From contig CANNDL010000006.1 in assembly GCA_947503435.1 (NCBI GenBank), forward strand, positions 62,001 through 126,000: a stretch of 64,000 nucleotides of DNA. The letters are read 5' to 3'. Positions 18,880 to 28,950 of the stretch are shown piece after piece. The translations under genes were made by a program, and so were the position numbers. Every line of letters starts with the position of its first letter. Position 1 is the first letter of the stretch. Below the pieces are notes generated by a model that made no database searches, was not told the origin of the DNA, and saw only the letters and a list, made by a program, of their open reading frames with translations. This DNA comes from an uncultured Kangiella sp. (lineage in GTDB: Bacteria; Pseudomonadota; Gammaproteobacteria; Enterobacterales; Kangiellaceae).

Positions 18880-19590
18880 ATGGATCTTTTACACGATATT
18901 CTAAGGTATACACACATCGGCGGTGGTTTTCTTGGCTTGTTCCTTTTTTGGATTCCGATCTTTAGTAAGAAGGGCGGTAAAATTCATAGACAATTGGGCA
19001 AGTATTGGACTTGGTTAGCACGAGTAGTGGTATTGTCGGCTTTGGCTGGTTTGTTTTTATATATCCCCCAAATTATAGAAAAGAATATTTCTCCTAATAA
19101 TTATGCTTTCCTATTATTTTTAGGGTACTTATCGATAGTTACTTACATCATAGTCTCCTATGGAGTGGCAGTACTGAAATCAAAAAAGGATCCAACGTCA
19201 ATGAATACCCCTTATTGGAATATAATGGCGTGTTTGAGTGCGACGGTTAGTGTTTTTATCATATTTTTTGCTCTGATTGTTAAACCCGATTCTAAGGTGA
19301 TTTTGTTAGCATTAAGTCCTATTGGCTTTTCTGTTTGGTATGGGATTATCAAGTACATTAAAGGCAAATATAGCTCAAATAAGCAGTGGTTATATGAGCA
19401 TTTAGGCTCTATGTTAGGTGCAGGTATCGCTTTTCATACGGCATTTGCTGTATTCGGGGTAACAAGGTTATTTGATATTGGCATTAGCGGCTGGATTGCT
19501 GTAATACCTTGGATTTTACCGGCTGCGATTGGTATTCCTGCACAAATAATTTGGACTAAACATTACCAAAGAAAATTTAAAGAAATCTGA
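18880..19590 (+). CDS. DUF2306-like polytopic membrane protein
   Basis: A 236-residue protein with about seven hydrophobic segments. The first helix HDILRYTHIGGGFLGLFLFW and the following SKKGGKIHRQLGKYW resemble the HI..G.......KGG..HR..G pattern of DUF2306 membrane proteins. The histidines near the membrane would suit heme or metal binding, but this is inference. It is the first gene of an operon with the PadR gene (14 nt gap), directly behind the tandem palindromes. It could be an effector controlled by that regulator. Confidence 0.65.
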   Translation: MDLLHDILRYTHIGGGFLGLFLFWIPIFSKKGGKIHRQLGKYWTWLARVVVLSALAGLFLYIPQIIEKNISPNNYAFLLFLGYLSIVTYIIVSYGVAVLKSKKDPTSMNTPYWNIMACLSATVSVFIIFFALIVKPDSKVILLALSPIGFSVWYGIIKYIKGKYSSNKQWLYEHLGSMLGAGIAFHTAFAVFGVTRLFDIGISGWIAVIPWILPAAIGIPAQIIWTKHYQRKFKEI

Positions 19591-19604
19591 TAAAGGAAAA
19601 TCAT

Positions 19605-20156
19605 TTGAGTTTACAACATATTTTGCTGGGGATATTGCAAGAACCGAAAAGTGGTTATGACGTCAAAAAGATGTTCGATGAAATCTTTAGTAATTTTTGG
19701 TCGGCAGAACTTTCGCAAATTTATCCTCAGTTAAAAAAGCTTGCCGATAATGGCAAGCTTTCTATTACTGAAGAAGAGTCTAGCAAAGGCCCTAATAAAA
19801 AAGTTTATCAAACTACCCAGCAAGGCATTGAAGAATTAGTTGAATGGATAGAGCAGGGGCCGGTGGTGCATACGGAACGCCATGCTTATTTAGCACAAAC
19901 CTTTTTCTTAAATAGCTTAGATGCTACTGAGAAAAAATTAGAGTTTATGCAAGCTCTTCATAAGGAAATGCATGATTGGCATCAAGGCTTATGTACCACA
20001 CTTGAGCATGTAAAAGCTGAACATAAAAACTTCCCTTATGAATTAGAAGATGAAGACTTTTATCCATTATTAACATTAATGATGGGCGTAAAAAAAGTTG
20101 GCGCTATTGTCGAGTGGTGTGATGAGGCGATAGAACTTATAAAGTTAAGGATATAA
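19605..20156 (+). CDS. PadR family transcriptional regulator
   Basis: A 183-residue PadR regulator. The winged-helix domain is in residues 1-80 (HILLGILQEPKSGYDVKKMF, ELSQIYPQLKKLADNGKL, GPNKKVYQTTQQGIEELVEW) with the C-terminal helical dimerisation domain behind it (Vir-type). The start is TTG 19605, set by AAGGA seven bases upstream and by the fixed N-terminus of the fold. It is downstream of a membrane protein gene and probably represses the pair through the palindromes at 18818-18863. The inducer is unknown. Confidence 0.88.
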   Translation: MSLQHILLGILQEPKSGYDVKKMFDEIFSNFWSAELSQIYPQLKKLADNGKLSITEEESSKGPNKKVYQTTQQGIEELVEWIEQGPVVHTERHAYLAQTFFLNSLDATEKKLEFMQALHKEMHDWHQGLCTTLEHVKAEHKNFPYELEDEDFYPLLTLMMGVKKVGAIVEWCDEAIELIKLRI

Positions 20157-20174
20157 TAAAGTTTCACGCAATAA

Positions 20175-20197
20175 AAAACGGGCTAAAAGCCCGTTTT
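20175..20197. terminator. Bidirectional terminator between padR and leucine dehydrogenase
   Basis: A perfect 10-bp stem AAAACGGGCT / AGCCCGTTTT with a three-base loop lies between two convergent genes. A-rich and T-rich flanks suit both strands. Confidence 0.88.
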
Positions 20198-20213
20198 CTT
20201 TATAATCAATTGA

Positions 20214-21245
20214 TTATTTTGCAGCGGCTACACGTTGGCGTGCTAGCTCATCGGCAATAACGTTAGTCGGGCGACCTTGTGAATCCGAAGCTTCGAATAC
20301 TTCAGTTAGGGTGCCGTAGATTTCATCTACTTTCTCTAATGCTTTTGCTTGGTTGTAATCTTCTTCGAAAGATACATTGATGATTCCACCAGCGTTAATT
20401 ACGTAATCTGGAGCGTAAAGAATACCACGTTGCATTAAAATGTCGCCGTGACGATCTTCTGCTAACTGATTGTTCGCTGCGCCAGCAATAATCTTAGTAT
20501 CAAGACGTTTAAGGGTGTTGTCATTAACGGTAGCACCTAAAGCACATGGCGCATAAATATCAACGCTTTGCTCATAGATTTCGTTAATACCAACTGCCGT
20601 CGCACCTAAGTTGCCAACAACGCGATCAACATTATCTTGGTTGATGTCGGTAACGATTAACTCTGCGCCTTCTTTGCGTAAGTGTTCGCATAGGTAATAG
20701 CCAACATGACCTAATCCTTGCACTGAGATTTTTAAGCCGTCTAAGTCATCACGACCAAGCTTATGCTTAGCTGCAGCTTTAATGCCTTTATAAACACCGT
20801 AGGCGGTTACAGGGGAAGGATCGCCCGATTTACCTTCTAAACCCAAAACATGGTTTGTTTCTTTGTTAACAACAGCCATATCGTTTGGATTAATGCCTAC
20901 GTCTTCAGCAGTAATGTATTTGCCACTTAACTTTTCAACGAAGCGACCAAATGCACGGAAAAGTTCTTCAGATTTCATGGTTTTAGAATTACCAATGATT
21001 ACTGATTTACCGCCGCCCATTTTTAGACCGGCCATAGCGTTCTTATAAGTCATACCGCGAGAAAGGCGTAGTGCATCGATCAATGCGCCTTCGTCAGAGT
21101 TATAGTCCCACATACGACAACCACCCACTGCTGGGCCAAGGTTAGTATTGTGAACGCAAATAATTGCTCTTAAACCAGAATCAACATCACGACAAAAAAC
21201 CACTTGCTCGTGTGAGTCGTATGCTCTTAGGTTAAAAACTGCCAT
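20214..21245 (-). CDS. Leucine dehydrogenase (Glu/Leu/Phe/Val dehydrogenase family)
   Basis: A 343-residue NAD-dependent branched-chain amino-acid dehydrogenase. The substrate and catalytic lysines are in the block RGMTYKNAMAGLKMGGGKSVI. AEDVGINPNDM follows, and the Rossmann domain starts with VQGLGHVGYYLCEHL. The length (about 345) matches leucine/phenylalanine dehydrogenases and is too short for glutamate dehydrogenase. It converts leucine, valine and isoleucine to 2-oxo acids, which could feed degradation or iso-branched fatty acid primers. It is monocistronic. Confidence 0.9.
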   Translation of the reverse strand: MAVFNLRAYDSHEQVVFCRDVDSGLRAIICVHNTNLGPAVGGCRMWDYNSDEGALIDALRLSRGMTYKNAMAGLKMGGGKSVIIGNSKTMKSEELFRAFGRFVEKLSGKYITAEDVGINPNDMAVVNKETNHVLGLEGKSGDPSPVTAYGVYKGIKAAAKHKLGRDDLDGLKISVQGLGHVGYYLCEHLRKEGAELIVTDINQDNVDRVVGNLGATAVGINEIYEQSVDIYAPCALGATVNDNTLKRLDTKIIAGAANNQLAEDRHGDILMQRGILYAPDYVINAGGIINVSFEEDYNQAKALEKVDEIYGTLTEVFEASDSQGRPTNVIADELARQRVAAAK

Positions 21246-21323
21246 TTTATTCTCCTATTTAGAGATCTGTTTTTCTCGTCACTCTGTAAAAATTTGGAAT
21301 CAATGTTTTACAACAAAATAATA

Positions 21324-21344
21324 AGGCCACCAAAGCAGTGGCCT
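21324..21344 (-). terminator. Terminator of the ALDH7 gene
   Basis: AGGCCAC (21324-21330) pairs with GTGGCCT (21338-21344) around a 7-nt loop. On the minus strand an AT/T-rich tail follows. It is located 19 nt after the aldehyde dehydrogenase stop. Confidence 0.65.
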
Positions 21345-21362
21345 AAATTTTCATTACGCTGG

Positions 21363-22883
21363 TTAGCCTAGGTCGAAAGTAATACCTTGAGCTAGAGTAG
21401 GGGTGTCACCCCAGAAGATAGTGTTGGTTTGACGACGCATATAAGCTTTCCAAGCATCAGAGCCAGCTTCACGACCGCCACCAGTTTCTTTTTCGCCACC
21501 GAATGCGCCGCCGATTTCAGCACCAGAAGTGCCAATATTTACGTTGGCGATACCACAGTCAGAACCTACTGAAGATAAGAATTTCTCAGCATTTGGAACA
21601 TGGTTAGTGAAGATTGCAGATGATAAACCCGCTTTAGAATGATTTTGCATCGCGATAGCTTCGTCAATCGTATCGAAAGGCATTACGTACAAGATTGCTG
21701 CGAACGTTTCTGATTGCACTACGTCCCAATGATTTTCAGCTTTAATGATAGTTGGCTCGATAAAGTGACCAGGGCCATCGATACGCTTACCGCCGAATAA
21801 TACTTCGCCGCCAGCTTCCTTAGCTTTAGCTACTGAAGCTTCGAAGTTTTGAACGGCTTGCTCGTCAATTAATGGACCCATTAGCGTTTCAGTATCTAAC
21901 GGGTTACCAATCTTAACTTGGCCATAACCTTTAACGATAGCGTTAACCACTTCGTCCATACGACTACGGTGAACAATTAAACGACGAGTTGTAGTACAGC
22001 GCTGACCGCCCGTACCTACTGAACCGAATACGATTGAAGGAACCGCTAAGTTCAAATCTGCAGATTCATCAACGATCAGTGCGTTGTTACCCGACAATTC
22101 TAATAATACTTTGCCCATACGTTCAGCGACTTTAACGCCAACCATACGACCAACAACACTTGAACCAGTGAAAGACATTTTCTTAACACGAGGGTCTTCA
22201 ATGAAAGTGTTGGCTAATTTGTTTTCATCGGTGTCGATGAATAAGCCGAAGATGCCTTTAAGGCCTTCTGCTTCTAATACTTGGTTACAGATATTTTGTA
22301 CGGCAATTGCGCATAATGGAGTCTTAGGAGATGGTTTCCAAACCGTTGGGTTACCACAAATAGCTGCAATGAAAGCATTCCATGACCATACCGCTACTGG
22401 GAAGTTGAATGCTGACATGACGCCAGTGATACCGATTGGGTGCCATTGTTCGTACATACGGTGATCTGGGCGCTCAGAGTGCATCGTTTTACCGTAAAGC
22501 ATACGGCCTTGACCTACAGCGAAATCCGCCATGTCGATCATCTCTTGAACTTCGCCATCACCTTCGGCTTTGATTTTGCCCATTTCAGCAGCTACTAAGC
22601 TACCTAATGCGTCTTTATGTTTTCTTAGAGCGTCACCCATCTTGCGAACTAACTCACCACGTAATGGCGCTGGAACTCTTTTCCATTCAGCAAATGCCGT
22701 TTCAGCTTCCGCTAATACTTTTTCGTAGTCAGCAGCTGATGATGCGTATACTTTTGCGATTAATTCGCCAGTAGCAGGGTTATAAGATTCAATAATGCCT
22801 GCGTCTTGAGTGTCAGTGTAGCCTTCGCCCCAGCTTGCAGATTGATTGATGTCTTGAATACCAAGCTCTTTTAAGAAATCCAT
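21363..22883 (-). CDS. ALDH7-type aldehyde dehydrogenase, probable L-2-aminoadipate-6-semialdehyde dehydrogenase
   Basis: A 506-residue aldehyde dehydrogenase. The nucleophile is in [10 protein letters not shown] and the general base glutamate is in [11 protein letters not shown]. The latter, the [15 protein letters not shown] block and the overall text are those of the ALDH7/antiquitin group, which oxidises aminoadipate semialdehyde to 2-aminoadipate in lysine breakdown. The nearby saccharopine/lysine dehydrogenase-like gene (23411-24550, same strand) would supply that semialdehyde, which supports the call. The EF-hand gene lies between them. ALDH7 proteins can act on other aldehydes, so the substrate remains an inference. 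Confidence 0.88.
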   Translation of the reverse strand: MDFLKELGIQDINQSASWGEGYTDTQDAGIIESYNPATGELIAKVYASSAADYEKVLAEAETAFAEWKRVPAPLRGELVRKMGDALRKHKDALGSLVAAEMGKIKAEGDGEVQEMIDMADFAVGQGRMLYGKTMHSERPDHRMYEQWHPIGITGVMSAFNFPVAVWSWNAFIAAICGNPTVWKPSPKTPLCAIAVQNICNQVLEAEGLKGIFGLFIDTDENKLANTFIEDPRVKKMSFTGSSVVGRMVGVKVAERMGKVLLELSGNNALIVDESADLNLAVPSIVFGSVGTGGQRCTTTRRLIVHRSRMDEVVNAIVKGYGQVKIGNPLDTETLMGPLIDEQAVQNFEASVAKAKEAGGEVLFGGKRIDGPGHFIEPTIIKAENHWDVVQSETFAAILYVMPFDTIDEAIAMQNHSKAGLSSAIFTNHVPNAEKFLSSVGSDCGIANVNIGTSGAEIGGAFGGEKETGGGREAGSDAWKAYMRRQTNTIFWGDTPTLAQGITFDLG

Positions 22884-23105
22884 AGAAAACCTCTAAAATT
22901 GATTAAAGTAGGGCAAATGGTTGTGAAATAGCCGATTTATACGGCAATTTGCCCTGAAATAATATGCGGCGCTACCTTACCACCAGAAGTGCTTTTTCGC
23001 CAGTGAAATTTAGGCTTTTTGGCTAAGATTTGAACAGTTGAGACGGTGGTCGGAGAAGTGATTTAGTTAAGCTAGTGGTGCATTGGAAATAGATTAGAAA
23101 AAGTT

Positions 23106-23136
23106 ATACCAAAGCCCTCAGAGAGGGCTTTGGTAT
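23106..23136 (-). terminator. Long-stem terminator after the EF-hand gene
   Basis: A perfect 14-bp stem, 23106-23119 with 23123-23136 (core CAAAGCCCTC / GAGGGCTTTG), and a three-base loop. On the minus strand it is followed after three bases by a T-rich run. It lies 6 nt past the EF-hand stop. Confidence 0.85.
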
Positions 23137-23141
23137 TAAAA

Positions 23142-23381
23142 TTAAAATTCCCACCAGCAGGTTTGCCACCACTCTAGGAATTCATCGAAGTCGATATGGC
23201 CATCGTCATTTTCATCGATAATGGCAAAGCCGCGCTTAGCTTGTTCGTCATTAGAATCTGGGCTTAACACTTGCAGTAGTTTGGCGAATTCTTCTACATC
23301 AATTTCGCCGTTACCATCACGGTCAAAAAAATCAAAATTCTTTTTTACTTCGGCTAGTTGCTCTTCAGCTAAAGGTTTCAT
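23142..23381 (-). CDS. Small EF-hand calcium-binding protein
   Basis: A 79-residue acidic protein with no signal peptide and two EF-hand loops: DRDGNGEIDVEE (about 20-31) and DENDDGHIDFDE (about 55-66). Both have the DxDxDG-x-I-xxxE ligand pattern, the second with N at the third position. It should be a cytosolic, calmodulin-like calcium sensor or buffer. It lies 29 nt downstream of the saccharopine dehydrogenase-like gene on the same strand, so it is probably co-transcribed, and its strong terminator closes the unit. The partner is unknown. Confidence 0.85.
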   Translation of the reverse strand: MKPLAEEQLAEVKKNFDFFDRDGNGEIDVEEFAKLLQVLSPDSNDEQAKRGFAIIDENDDGHIDFDEFLEWWQTCWWEF

Positions 23382-23410
23382 GTGTAATTCTCTTATTGGT
23401 TTTTATACTG

Positions 23411-24550
23411 CTAACTTAAAGTATTATCGTCTAAACGGTAACGTACACGACGTTCCTCTAAATAGTCAATCACTGTTTTGCAACAATCTGCGTGCCCGCC
23501 AATATGCTCTGGGGCAAATACACCGTCTTTGTCAAATTTGCCCTTCAATAACAATTGGGCAATAGCTGTTGCGGTAAATCCAGTAGTGCGCGCCATTGAG
23601 GTTTCATGCTTTACTTTGTCATACTCATCATACAACTCGTAAATGTATTCTTTTTCTTTTCCGTTTTCTTGGCCACGTATGGTCACACGCATAATGGTAA
23701 ACTCTTCTTCTTTAGCTTTTAGTTTCCATTCGTTAATTAAAACTTTTGAAGTGAATTCTAAAGGGGAAATTTCCATGCCATTAATTTGTATCGGTTCTTC
23801 ATCGAAGAATCCGCTGGCTCGTAATGTACGAATAGATTCAACATGACCAGGATAACGCAGCGTTTTTTCTTTCATGTTGGGAATGTCTTTCATAGTAAAC
23901 ATTAGACTGCGCAAACCATCAGTGTTGAAAGCTTCCAAAGTTCCTATTTTGTCGAATTCCACTAGCTCGCGATCACTCAAAGCTTCTCGAGTAACCATGC
24001 GGCCATGAGATATAAAGCGCGCAGGGCGTGTGTACTCTTCAATTACATCGATAGGGGAGAAGGGAGCTTTGTATTCGAAAGGGCGTTTACGAGCTTTCGG
24101 CAATCCACCAACCAGACATTCGAAATACTCTATGTCCATGCGCGTCTTGTGAAAACCTAATAATAAGTTGTCCATACCAGGAGCCACGCCACAGTCGATA
24201 ACCGCAGTAACATTGTTTTTCTTGGCAAGATAATCTAGCTCTAAACAATTTTCTGGAGCAAAAGAAATATCGACCACATTTTTTCCCGCTTCAATTATAT
24301 TTTTTAAAGTCTGAAATCCAAGGTGGCCGGGTACACCACAAACCACTAAATCGAACGGCTCGATTGCGCTTTTTAAAGCATCTAGATCCGTGCTATCAAG
24401 CTCTAGAGTATTTAATTGCGGTTGACGTTTTTTTATAGTACTTAAAGTTACCTTGTTAATATCGGCAATGGTAACGTCGTGCTTTTCAGAAAGGTCTCGC
24501 GCCATAACGCTGCCTACCATACCTGCACCTAAAACGATGATATTACTCAT
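23411..24550 (-). CDS. Saccharopine dehydrogenase family protein, possibly lysine 6-dehydrogenase
   Basis: A 379-residue protein with an N-terminal Rossmann motif (IIVLGAGMVGSVMARDL) and the saccharopine reductase-like C-terminal half (VIDCGVAPGMDNLLLG, GGLPKARKRPFEYKAPFSP, ARTTGFTATAIAQLLL). At this length and with this motif order it resembles saccharopine dehydrogenase (NADP, glutamate-forming) and the related bacterial lysine 6-dehydrogenase, either of which yields aminoadipate semialdehyde from the lysine pathway. The ALDH7 gene nearby would complete the route to 2-aminoadipate. No lysine-ketoglutarate reductase partner was seen in the window, so I lean to lysine 6-dehydrogenase with modest confidence. 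Its start abuts the csiV stop (24551). Confidence 0.8.
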   Translation of the reverse strand: MSNIIVLGAGMVGSVMARDLSEKHDVTIADINKVTLSTIKKRQPQLNTLELDSTDLDALKSAIEPFDLVVCGVPGHLGFQTLKNIIEAGKNVVDISFAPENCLELDYLAKKNNVTAVIDCGVAPGMDNLLLGFHKTRMDIEYFECLVGGLPKARKRPFEYKAPFSPIDVIEEYTRPARFISHGRMVTREALSDRELVEFDKIGTLEAFNTDGLRSLMFTMKDIPNMKEKTLRYPGHVESIRTLRASGFFDEEPIQINGMEISPLEFTSKVLINEWKLKAKEEEFTIMRVTIRGQENGKEKEYIYELYDEYDKVKHETSMARTTGFTATAIAQLLLKGKFDKDGVFAPEHIGGHADCCKTVIDYLEERRVRYRLDDNTLS

Positions 24551-25252
24551 TTATGAATCCTGGTTATTATTTTGAGTATTGATATGAACCACTGCTTGCT
24601 CTGCTTCAAACGCTTCTTGTTCTTCCAGCGTGGCTTGATAAGGGGTGACGCGGACTAGTATTCCCATAGTAGGGTGATCAAAATAATTGAGTTTGTTTAT
24701 TTTAACCTTGCGGTTCTCTTCTAATATAAAAAAGCCGGCTAATTGCTCAGGAGTTTGTACATCCGTATCTTCAATGACAATAGTCGAATCGGTTTGTTTA
24801 AATCCAGAAATAATGGCTTCGACTAATAAACCTTGGTTGCGACTAAATCGAATATTACCAATAAAGTCGAGTAGTCCTTTTTGTTCGGGTTCGTCCGTTA
24901 CGCTAAATGACATCCAAGGAGTTGACTCCTTATCAATTAACGGTTGGCGCCAAGCAAAGTGTGCAAGAGGGCGCATATTAGCACTAGAGCGTAAGCGCCT
25001 AAATACACCTTCCAATTTTTTTTCTGAGCGTTCTAAAGTAGCAAAACCTGCAGGCAATGATGATGGGTTATTCAATGTATAGGATTGTTCGGTAACAGGG
25101 CTCTCTTCTTTGGAGAGATAGTTAAATTGGCCAGTTGCATCCAAACGCTTAAAGAAAACGATCTCTACATCAAAGATAGTTTGTGCGAAACTTTGATAGG
25201 CACTAGTTATCATTAATAGTGCGCTCAAACTTAAAAGGATTTTTCTTTTCAT
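24551..25252 (-). CDS. CsiV-like periplasmic protein
   Basis: A 233-residue exported protein. I use ATG 25252 because it begins the signal peptide MKRKILLSLSALLMITSAYQ; an upstream ATG extends the frame by up to 13 residues. The mature part opens FDVEIVFFKR and contains repeated PLAHFAWRQPL-type blocks, as in CsiV, a peptidoglycan-binding protein first named in Vibrio. In many gammaproteobacteria csiV lies just downstream of mfd, as here (75 nt). The assignment rests on this text and the mfd linkage. Confidence 0.75.
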   Translation of the reverse strand: MKRKILLSLSALLMITSAYQSFAQTIFDVEIVFFKRLDATGQFNYLSKEESPVTEQSYTLNNPSSLPAGFATLERSEKKLEGVFRRLRSSANMRPLAHFAWRQPLIDKESTPWMSFSVTDEPEQKGLLDFIGNIRFSRNQGLLVEAIISGFKQTDSTIVIEDTDVQTPEQLAGFFILEENRKVKINKLNYFDHPTMGILVRVTPYQATLEEQEAFEAEQAVVHINTQNNNQDS

Positions 25253-25327
25253 AGTGTTATTAGTACCCATTTGAAGCAGAAAGTTTAGCATGCTGATTAA
25301 AAATAGGTAGTCTTGACTTTTTTAATT

Positions 25328-28300
25328 TCATTCCGATATTTTCTCGACCACCAGACGAATCATTTTCAATAATGGTTCGAGCTCTTCTTCTTCAGTTAAT
25401 ATTTTCAACATCACATTGTTTTCAAAGCGATATAGCGCTGGATTCATTTGTATTAATCGTATCAATTTGCTGGGATCAATTTGGGTATCTTGTGCAAATG
25501 CAATGCGTACCCCAGATTTCACCAGATCAATTTTATTGATACCTAGATCGGCGACTTCTAATGTCAGCTGGCTGATTTCAAAAAGATTCTTTAGAGAATT
25601 TGGCAGCAACCCGAAGCGGTCGATAAATTCTACTTGCAGGGCTTCTAACTGGTCTTGGTTCTTGGCATTAGCAATACGTTTATACAAAGATAAGCGGGTT
25701 GCCACATCACCGACATAATCATCAGGAATTAGTGCGGCTATTCCTAAATCGATTTCAGTTTTATGCTTTAGAGATTGTTGTAAGCTAGGCTCTTTACCTT
25801 CTTTTAACGCATTAACCGCGGATTCAAGCATATCCATATAGAGATTAAAGCCAACCGCTTGCATTTGCCCTGATTGCTCATCGCCAAGCAGTTCGCCGGC
25901 ACCACGGATCTCTAAATCATGGGTTGCTAAGGTAAAGCCTGCGCCTAAGTCTTCTAGTTGCGAAATGGCATCGAGTCGTTTTTCAGCATCTTTGGTAATT
26001 TTGCGTTCAGAAGGCGTTAGCATATAAGCATAAGCTTGATGATGTGAGCGGCCAACACGACCTCGTAATTGGTGTAATTGAGCCAATCCAAATTTATCGG
26101 CTCGCTCAATAATCATAGTATTCGCGTTTGGATTGTCGATACCAGTTTCTACGATTGTGGTACAAACCAAAACATTGAAGCGCTGATGATAAAAATCACG
26201 CATAGCTTGCTCTAATTGAGTTTCGCGCATTTGGCCGTGGGCAAACTGAATTCTTGCTTCAGGAAGTAATTCCTGGAGCTCATTGGCCGCACGTTCGATA
26301 GACTCTACTGAATTATGCAGGAAATATACCTGTCCACCGCGCAAAGTTTCACGCAAAATAGCTTCACGAATTAGCGGTTTATTGTATTCACGGACAAAGG
26401 TCTTTACGGACAATCGCTTCGCAGGTGGCGTGGCGATTATGGATAAATCGCGCATCCCTGACATAGACATATTTAATGTTCTTGGGATCGGCGTGGCAGT
26501 TAAGGTTAAAATATCGACTTGTGAACGATACTTTTTAAGCTGCTCTTTTTGACGCACGCCAAAACGGTGTTCTTCATCAATAATTAGCAAGCCTAATCGC
26601 TTAAATTGGACATCGCCCTGGATCAGTTTATGGGTGCCAATTACAATATCCACGGTGCCAGCTTCAAGACCGGCCAGTGTTTGTTTGGTTTCTTTGGCTC
26701 CGGCAAATCGTGAAAGCTGAGCAACTTTAATGGGCCAGTCGGCAAATCGATCAGAAAAAGTTTCGAAGTGTTGCTGAGCTAGTAGGGTGGTTGGAACTAA
26801 AACGGCCACTTGTTTGCCTGCTTGCGCAGCAATATAAGCTGCTCTTAACGCTACTTCGGTCTTACCAAAGCCCACATCACCACAGACCAAACGATCCATA
26901 GGTTGTGGAGAAGTCATGTCTCGAATTATGGAGTTTATACTAGTGGTTTGATCCACAGTTTCTTCAAATCTAAACTCAGCGGCAAAACGATGATAGTCCG
27001 CTTCATCCAAAGCGTAGGTTATGCCTTCTTTTGCTGCTCGGCGGGCATAAATATCAAGTAGTTCTGCGGCAACGTCACGTGCTTTATCAGCCGCTTTTTT
27101 CTTAGCTTTATCCCAAGTGTCAGTACCCAGTTTATGCCAGGGCGCTAATTCGGGATTAGAACCCGAATAACGGCTGATAAGGTGCAGTGACTGAACGGGT
27201 AAATAGAATTTATCGCCGCCAGAGTATTCAAGCATTAAATACTCTGCTTCGATATCGCCGGATTGAAGTTTTATCATGCCTCGATAACGGCCGATCCCCT
27301 GTTCATAATGAACTACTGGATCGCCTTCTTTAAGCTCGGCCAAGTTGCGAATAACGTCTTCAGCTTGTGTGCTCGCTTTAGTATCGCGACGTCTTCTCTG
27401 TAGGACTTGCTCGCCGAATAATTCGTTTTCGGTAATGATTGCTAGATCTTGAAATGCAAAGCCTTGATTTAATGGAGCTATGCCAATAAAAACTTTTTGG
27501 TTTGTTTGTCCATCCAGCTCCATCAAGGATTCGACGGTGGTAGTTTTTATTTTATGCCGTGCTAATAAATCTTTTAAGGCTTCACGGCGGCCTGCGGACT
27601 CACTAGCTATAAAGGTTTTGCCTTGCCAATGACTTAAGAAATTACGTAAAGCTTTTAAAGGATCTTCGGTTTTATGCTCAATCGATAAATTGGGGATTGG
27701 AAATGCTGTAAATTCAGTATCGACTTGAGTAGGTTCAAGATGAATTCGAATTTGTTGCTTGAGATTTTGATTCAATTCCTCGATCGATAAGTATAATCGC
27801 TGTGGCGCGAGTATTGGGCGCTCTACATCATGTCGTCTTTGCTCATAACGTTCGCTTACTTCATGCCAAAAATTACTTAAATTAGCTCCGAAATCACTTA
27901 GACTTAAATAAATAGTGTTTTCAGGTAAGTATTCAAACAGGGTGTTTAGCTGATAGAAAAATAATGGTAAATAATATTCTATTCCGGCTGGTGTGGCACC
28001 GTTAGAAACCTCTTGGTAAAGCCAGACCTTTTGTAAATCCACATCGAATTCTGAGCGAAAACTTTGCCTAAAATGGCTAATGGCTTTTTCATCGGTTGGG
28101 AATTCTTTAGCGGGAAGCAACTCAAACTTGTTAAGTTTTTCATCGGACAATTGCGACTCTGGATCAAAGTAACGAATCGAGTCGATTTCATCATCAAAAA
28201 AGTCGATACGTAGCGGTCGCTCAGATCCCATTGGATATAAATCGAGGATGGAACCTCGTACTGCAAATTCGCCGTGGGTAAATACCTGATTAACATTTTG

Positions 28301-28774
28301 ATAGCCCGCTTGTTCAAACAATGCGCGAACATCGTGCATATCTAAGGCTTGGCCGGTATGCAACATTAGGCTATTTTGTTCGATATAATCTTTGGGGGCT
28401 ACTTTCAGCAAGAGACTGTTTACTGATATTAAGACAATTCCTTGTTGCAGTCTGGGTAGTTGATAGAGACTCAATAATCGTTGCGAGACAATATCCTGAT
28501 GCGGTGAAAAATTATCATAGGGTAAGGTTTCCCAATCAGGAAATACGAGTACTGGAAGCGAATTAGCTTCAGAGTCTAAAAAATACTTAATTTCTTTCTC
28601 AAGCAACCATAAATCATGCGCATCTTCGACCAAAACCAATAATGGAGCTGATTGTTTGGCAGCTAATTGGGCAATCGCAAGTGCACGGCTGGAACCGCTT
28701 AAGCCACGCCAATAGTTGATGTATTGGCTTTTGGCTTTAACGTCAGGAATAGGAAGTTGCAGTTCTTTTAACAT
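25328..28774 (-). CDS. mfd: Transcription-repair coupling factor Mfd
   Basis: A 1148-residue SF2 translocase that removes stalled RNA polymerase and recruits UvrA. The UvrB-like N-terminal region, the RNA polymerase-interacting domain (about 470-550, [18 protein letters not shown]) and the RecG-like helicase motifs are visible: Walker [17 protein letters not shown], Walker [22 protein letters not shown], and motif [20 protein letters not shown]. The C-terminal TRCF domain is complete. Length and order are standard. It faces the divergent unknown gene at 28951. Confidence 0.97.
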   Translation of the reverse strand: MLKELQLPIPDVKAKSQYINYWRGLSGSSRALAIAQLAAKQSAPLLVLVEDAHDLWLLEKEIKYFLDSEANSLPVLVFPDWETLPYDNFSPHQDIVSQRLLSLYQLPRLQQGIVLISVNSLLLKVAPKDYIEQNSLMLHTGQALDMHDVRALFEQAGYQNVNQVFTHGEFAVRGSILDLYPMGSERPLRIDFFDDEIDSIRYFDPESQLSDEKLNKFELLPAKEFPTDEKAISHFRQSFRSEFDVDLQKVWLYQEVSNGATPAGIEYYLPLFFYQLNTLFEYLPENTIYLSLSDFGANLSNFWHEVSERYEQRRHDVERPILAPQRLYLSIEELNQNLKQQIRIHLEPTQVDTEFTAFPIPNLSIEHKTEDPLKALRNFLSHWQGKTFIASESAGRREALKDLLARHKIKTTTVESLMELDGQTNQKVFIGIAPLNQGFAFQDLAIITENELFGEQVLQRRRRDTKASTQAEDVIRNLAELKEGDPVVHYEQGIGRYRGMIKLQSGDIEAEYLMLEYSGGDKFYLPVQSLHLISRYSGSNPELAPWHKLGTDTWDKAKKKAADKARDVAAELLDIYARRAAKEGITYALDEADYHRFAAEFRFEETVDQTTSINSIIRDMTSPQPMDRLVCGDVGFGKTEVALRAAYIAAQAGKQVAVLVPTTLLAQQHFETFSDRFADWPIKVAQLSRFAGAKETKQTLAGLEAGTVDIVIGTHKLIQGDVQFKRLGLLIIDEEHRFGVRQKEQLKKYRSQVDILTLTATPIPRTLNMSMSGMRDLSIIATPPAKRLSVKTFVREYNKPLIREAILRETLRGGQVYFLHNSVESIERAANELQELLPEARIQFAHGQMRETQLEQAMRDFYHQRFNVLVCTTIVETGIDNPNANTMIIERADKFGLAQLHQLRGRVGRSHHQAYAYMLTPSERKITKDAEKRLDAISQLEDLGAGFTLATHDLEIRGAGELLGDEQSGQMQAVGFNLYMDMLESAVNALKEGKEPSLQQSLKHKTEIDLGIAALIPDDYVGDVATRLSLYKRIANAKNQDQLEALQVEFIDRFGLLPNSLKNLFEISQLTLEVADLGINKIDLVKSGVRIAFAQDTQIDPSKLIRLIQMNPALYRFENNVMLKILTEEEELEPLLKMIRLVVEKISE

Positions 28775-28894
28775 CAGTACACAAGTTACGGCTTAGAGCA
28801 ATAATTGGAACGAAATTATAGCTTAGTTAGAATGGACATAATAGTTTGAATTGCAAGAGAAAAACATCTATTGATGATGCTGACTAGTTTGCAC

Positions 28895-28930
28895 TTAAGG
28901 TGCTTTCTCGCTATGGTAAAGGCACCTTAA
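28895..28930. repeat. Inverted repeat in the mfd / 28951 divergent region
   Basis: TTAAGGTGC (28895-28903) and GCACCTTAA (28922-28930) are perfect 9-nt arms around an 18-nt spacer, ending 20 nt before the ATG of the unknown gene. It may be an operator or an mRNA hairpin in front of the start codon. Confidence 0.55.
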
Positions 28931-28950
28931 AGTAAGAATTATCAAGCACA

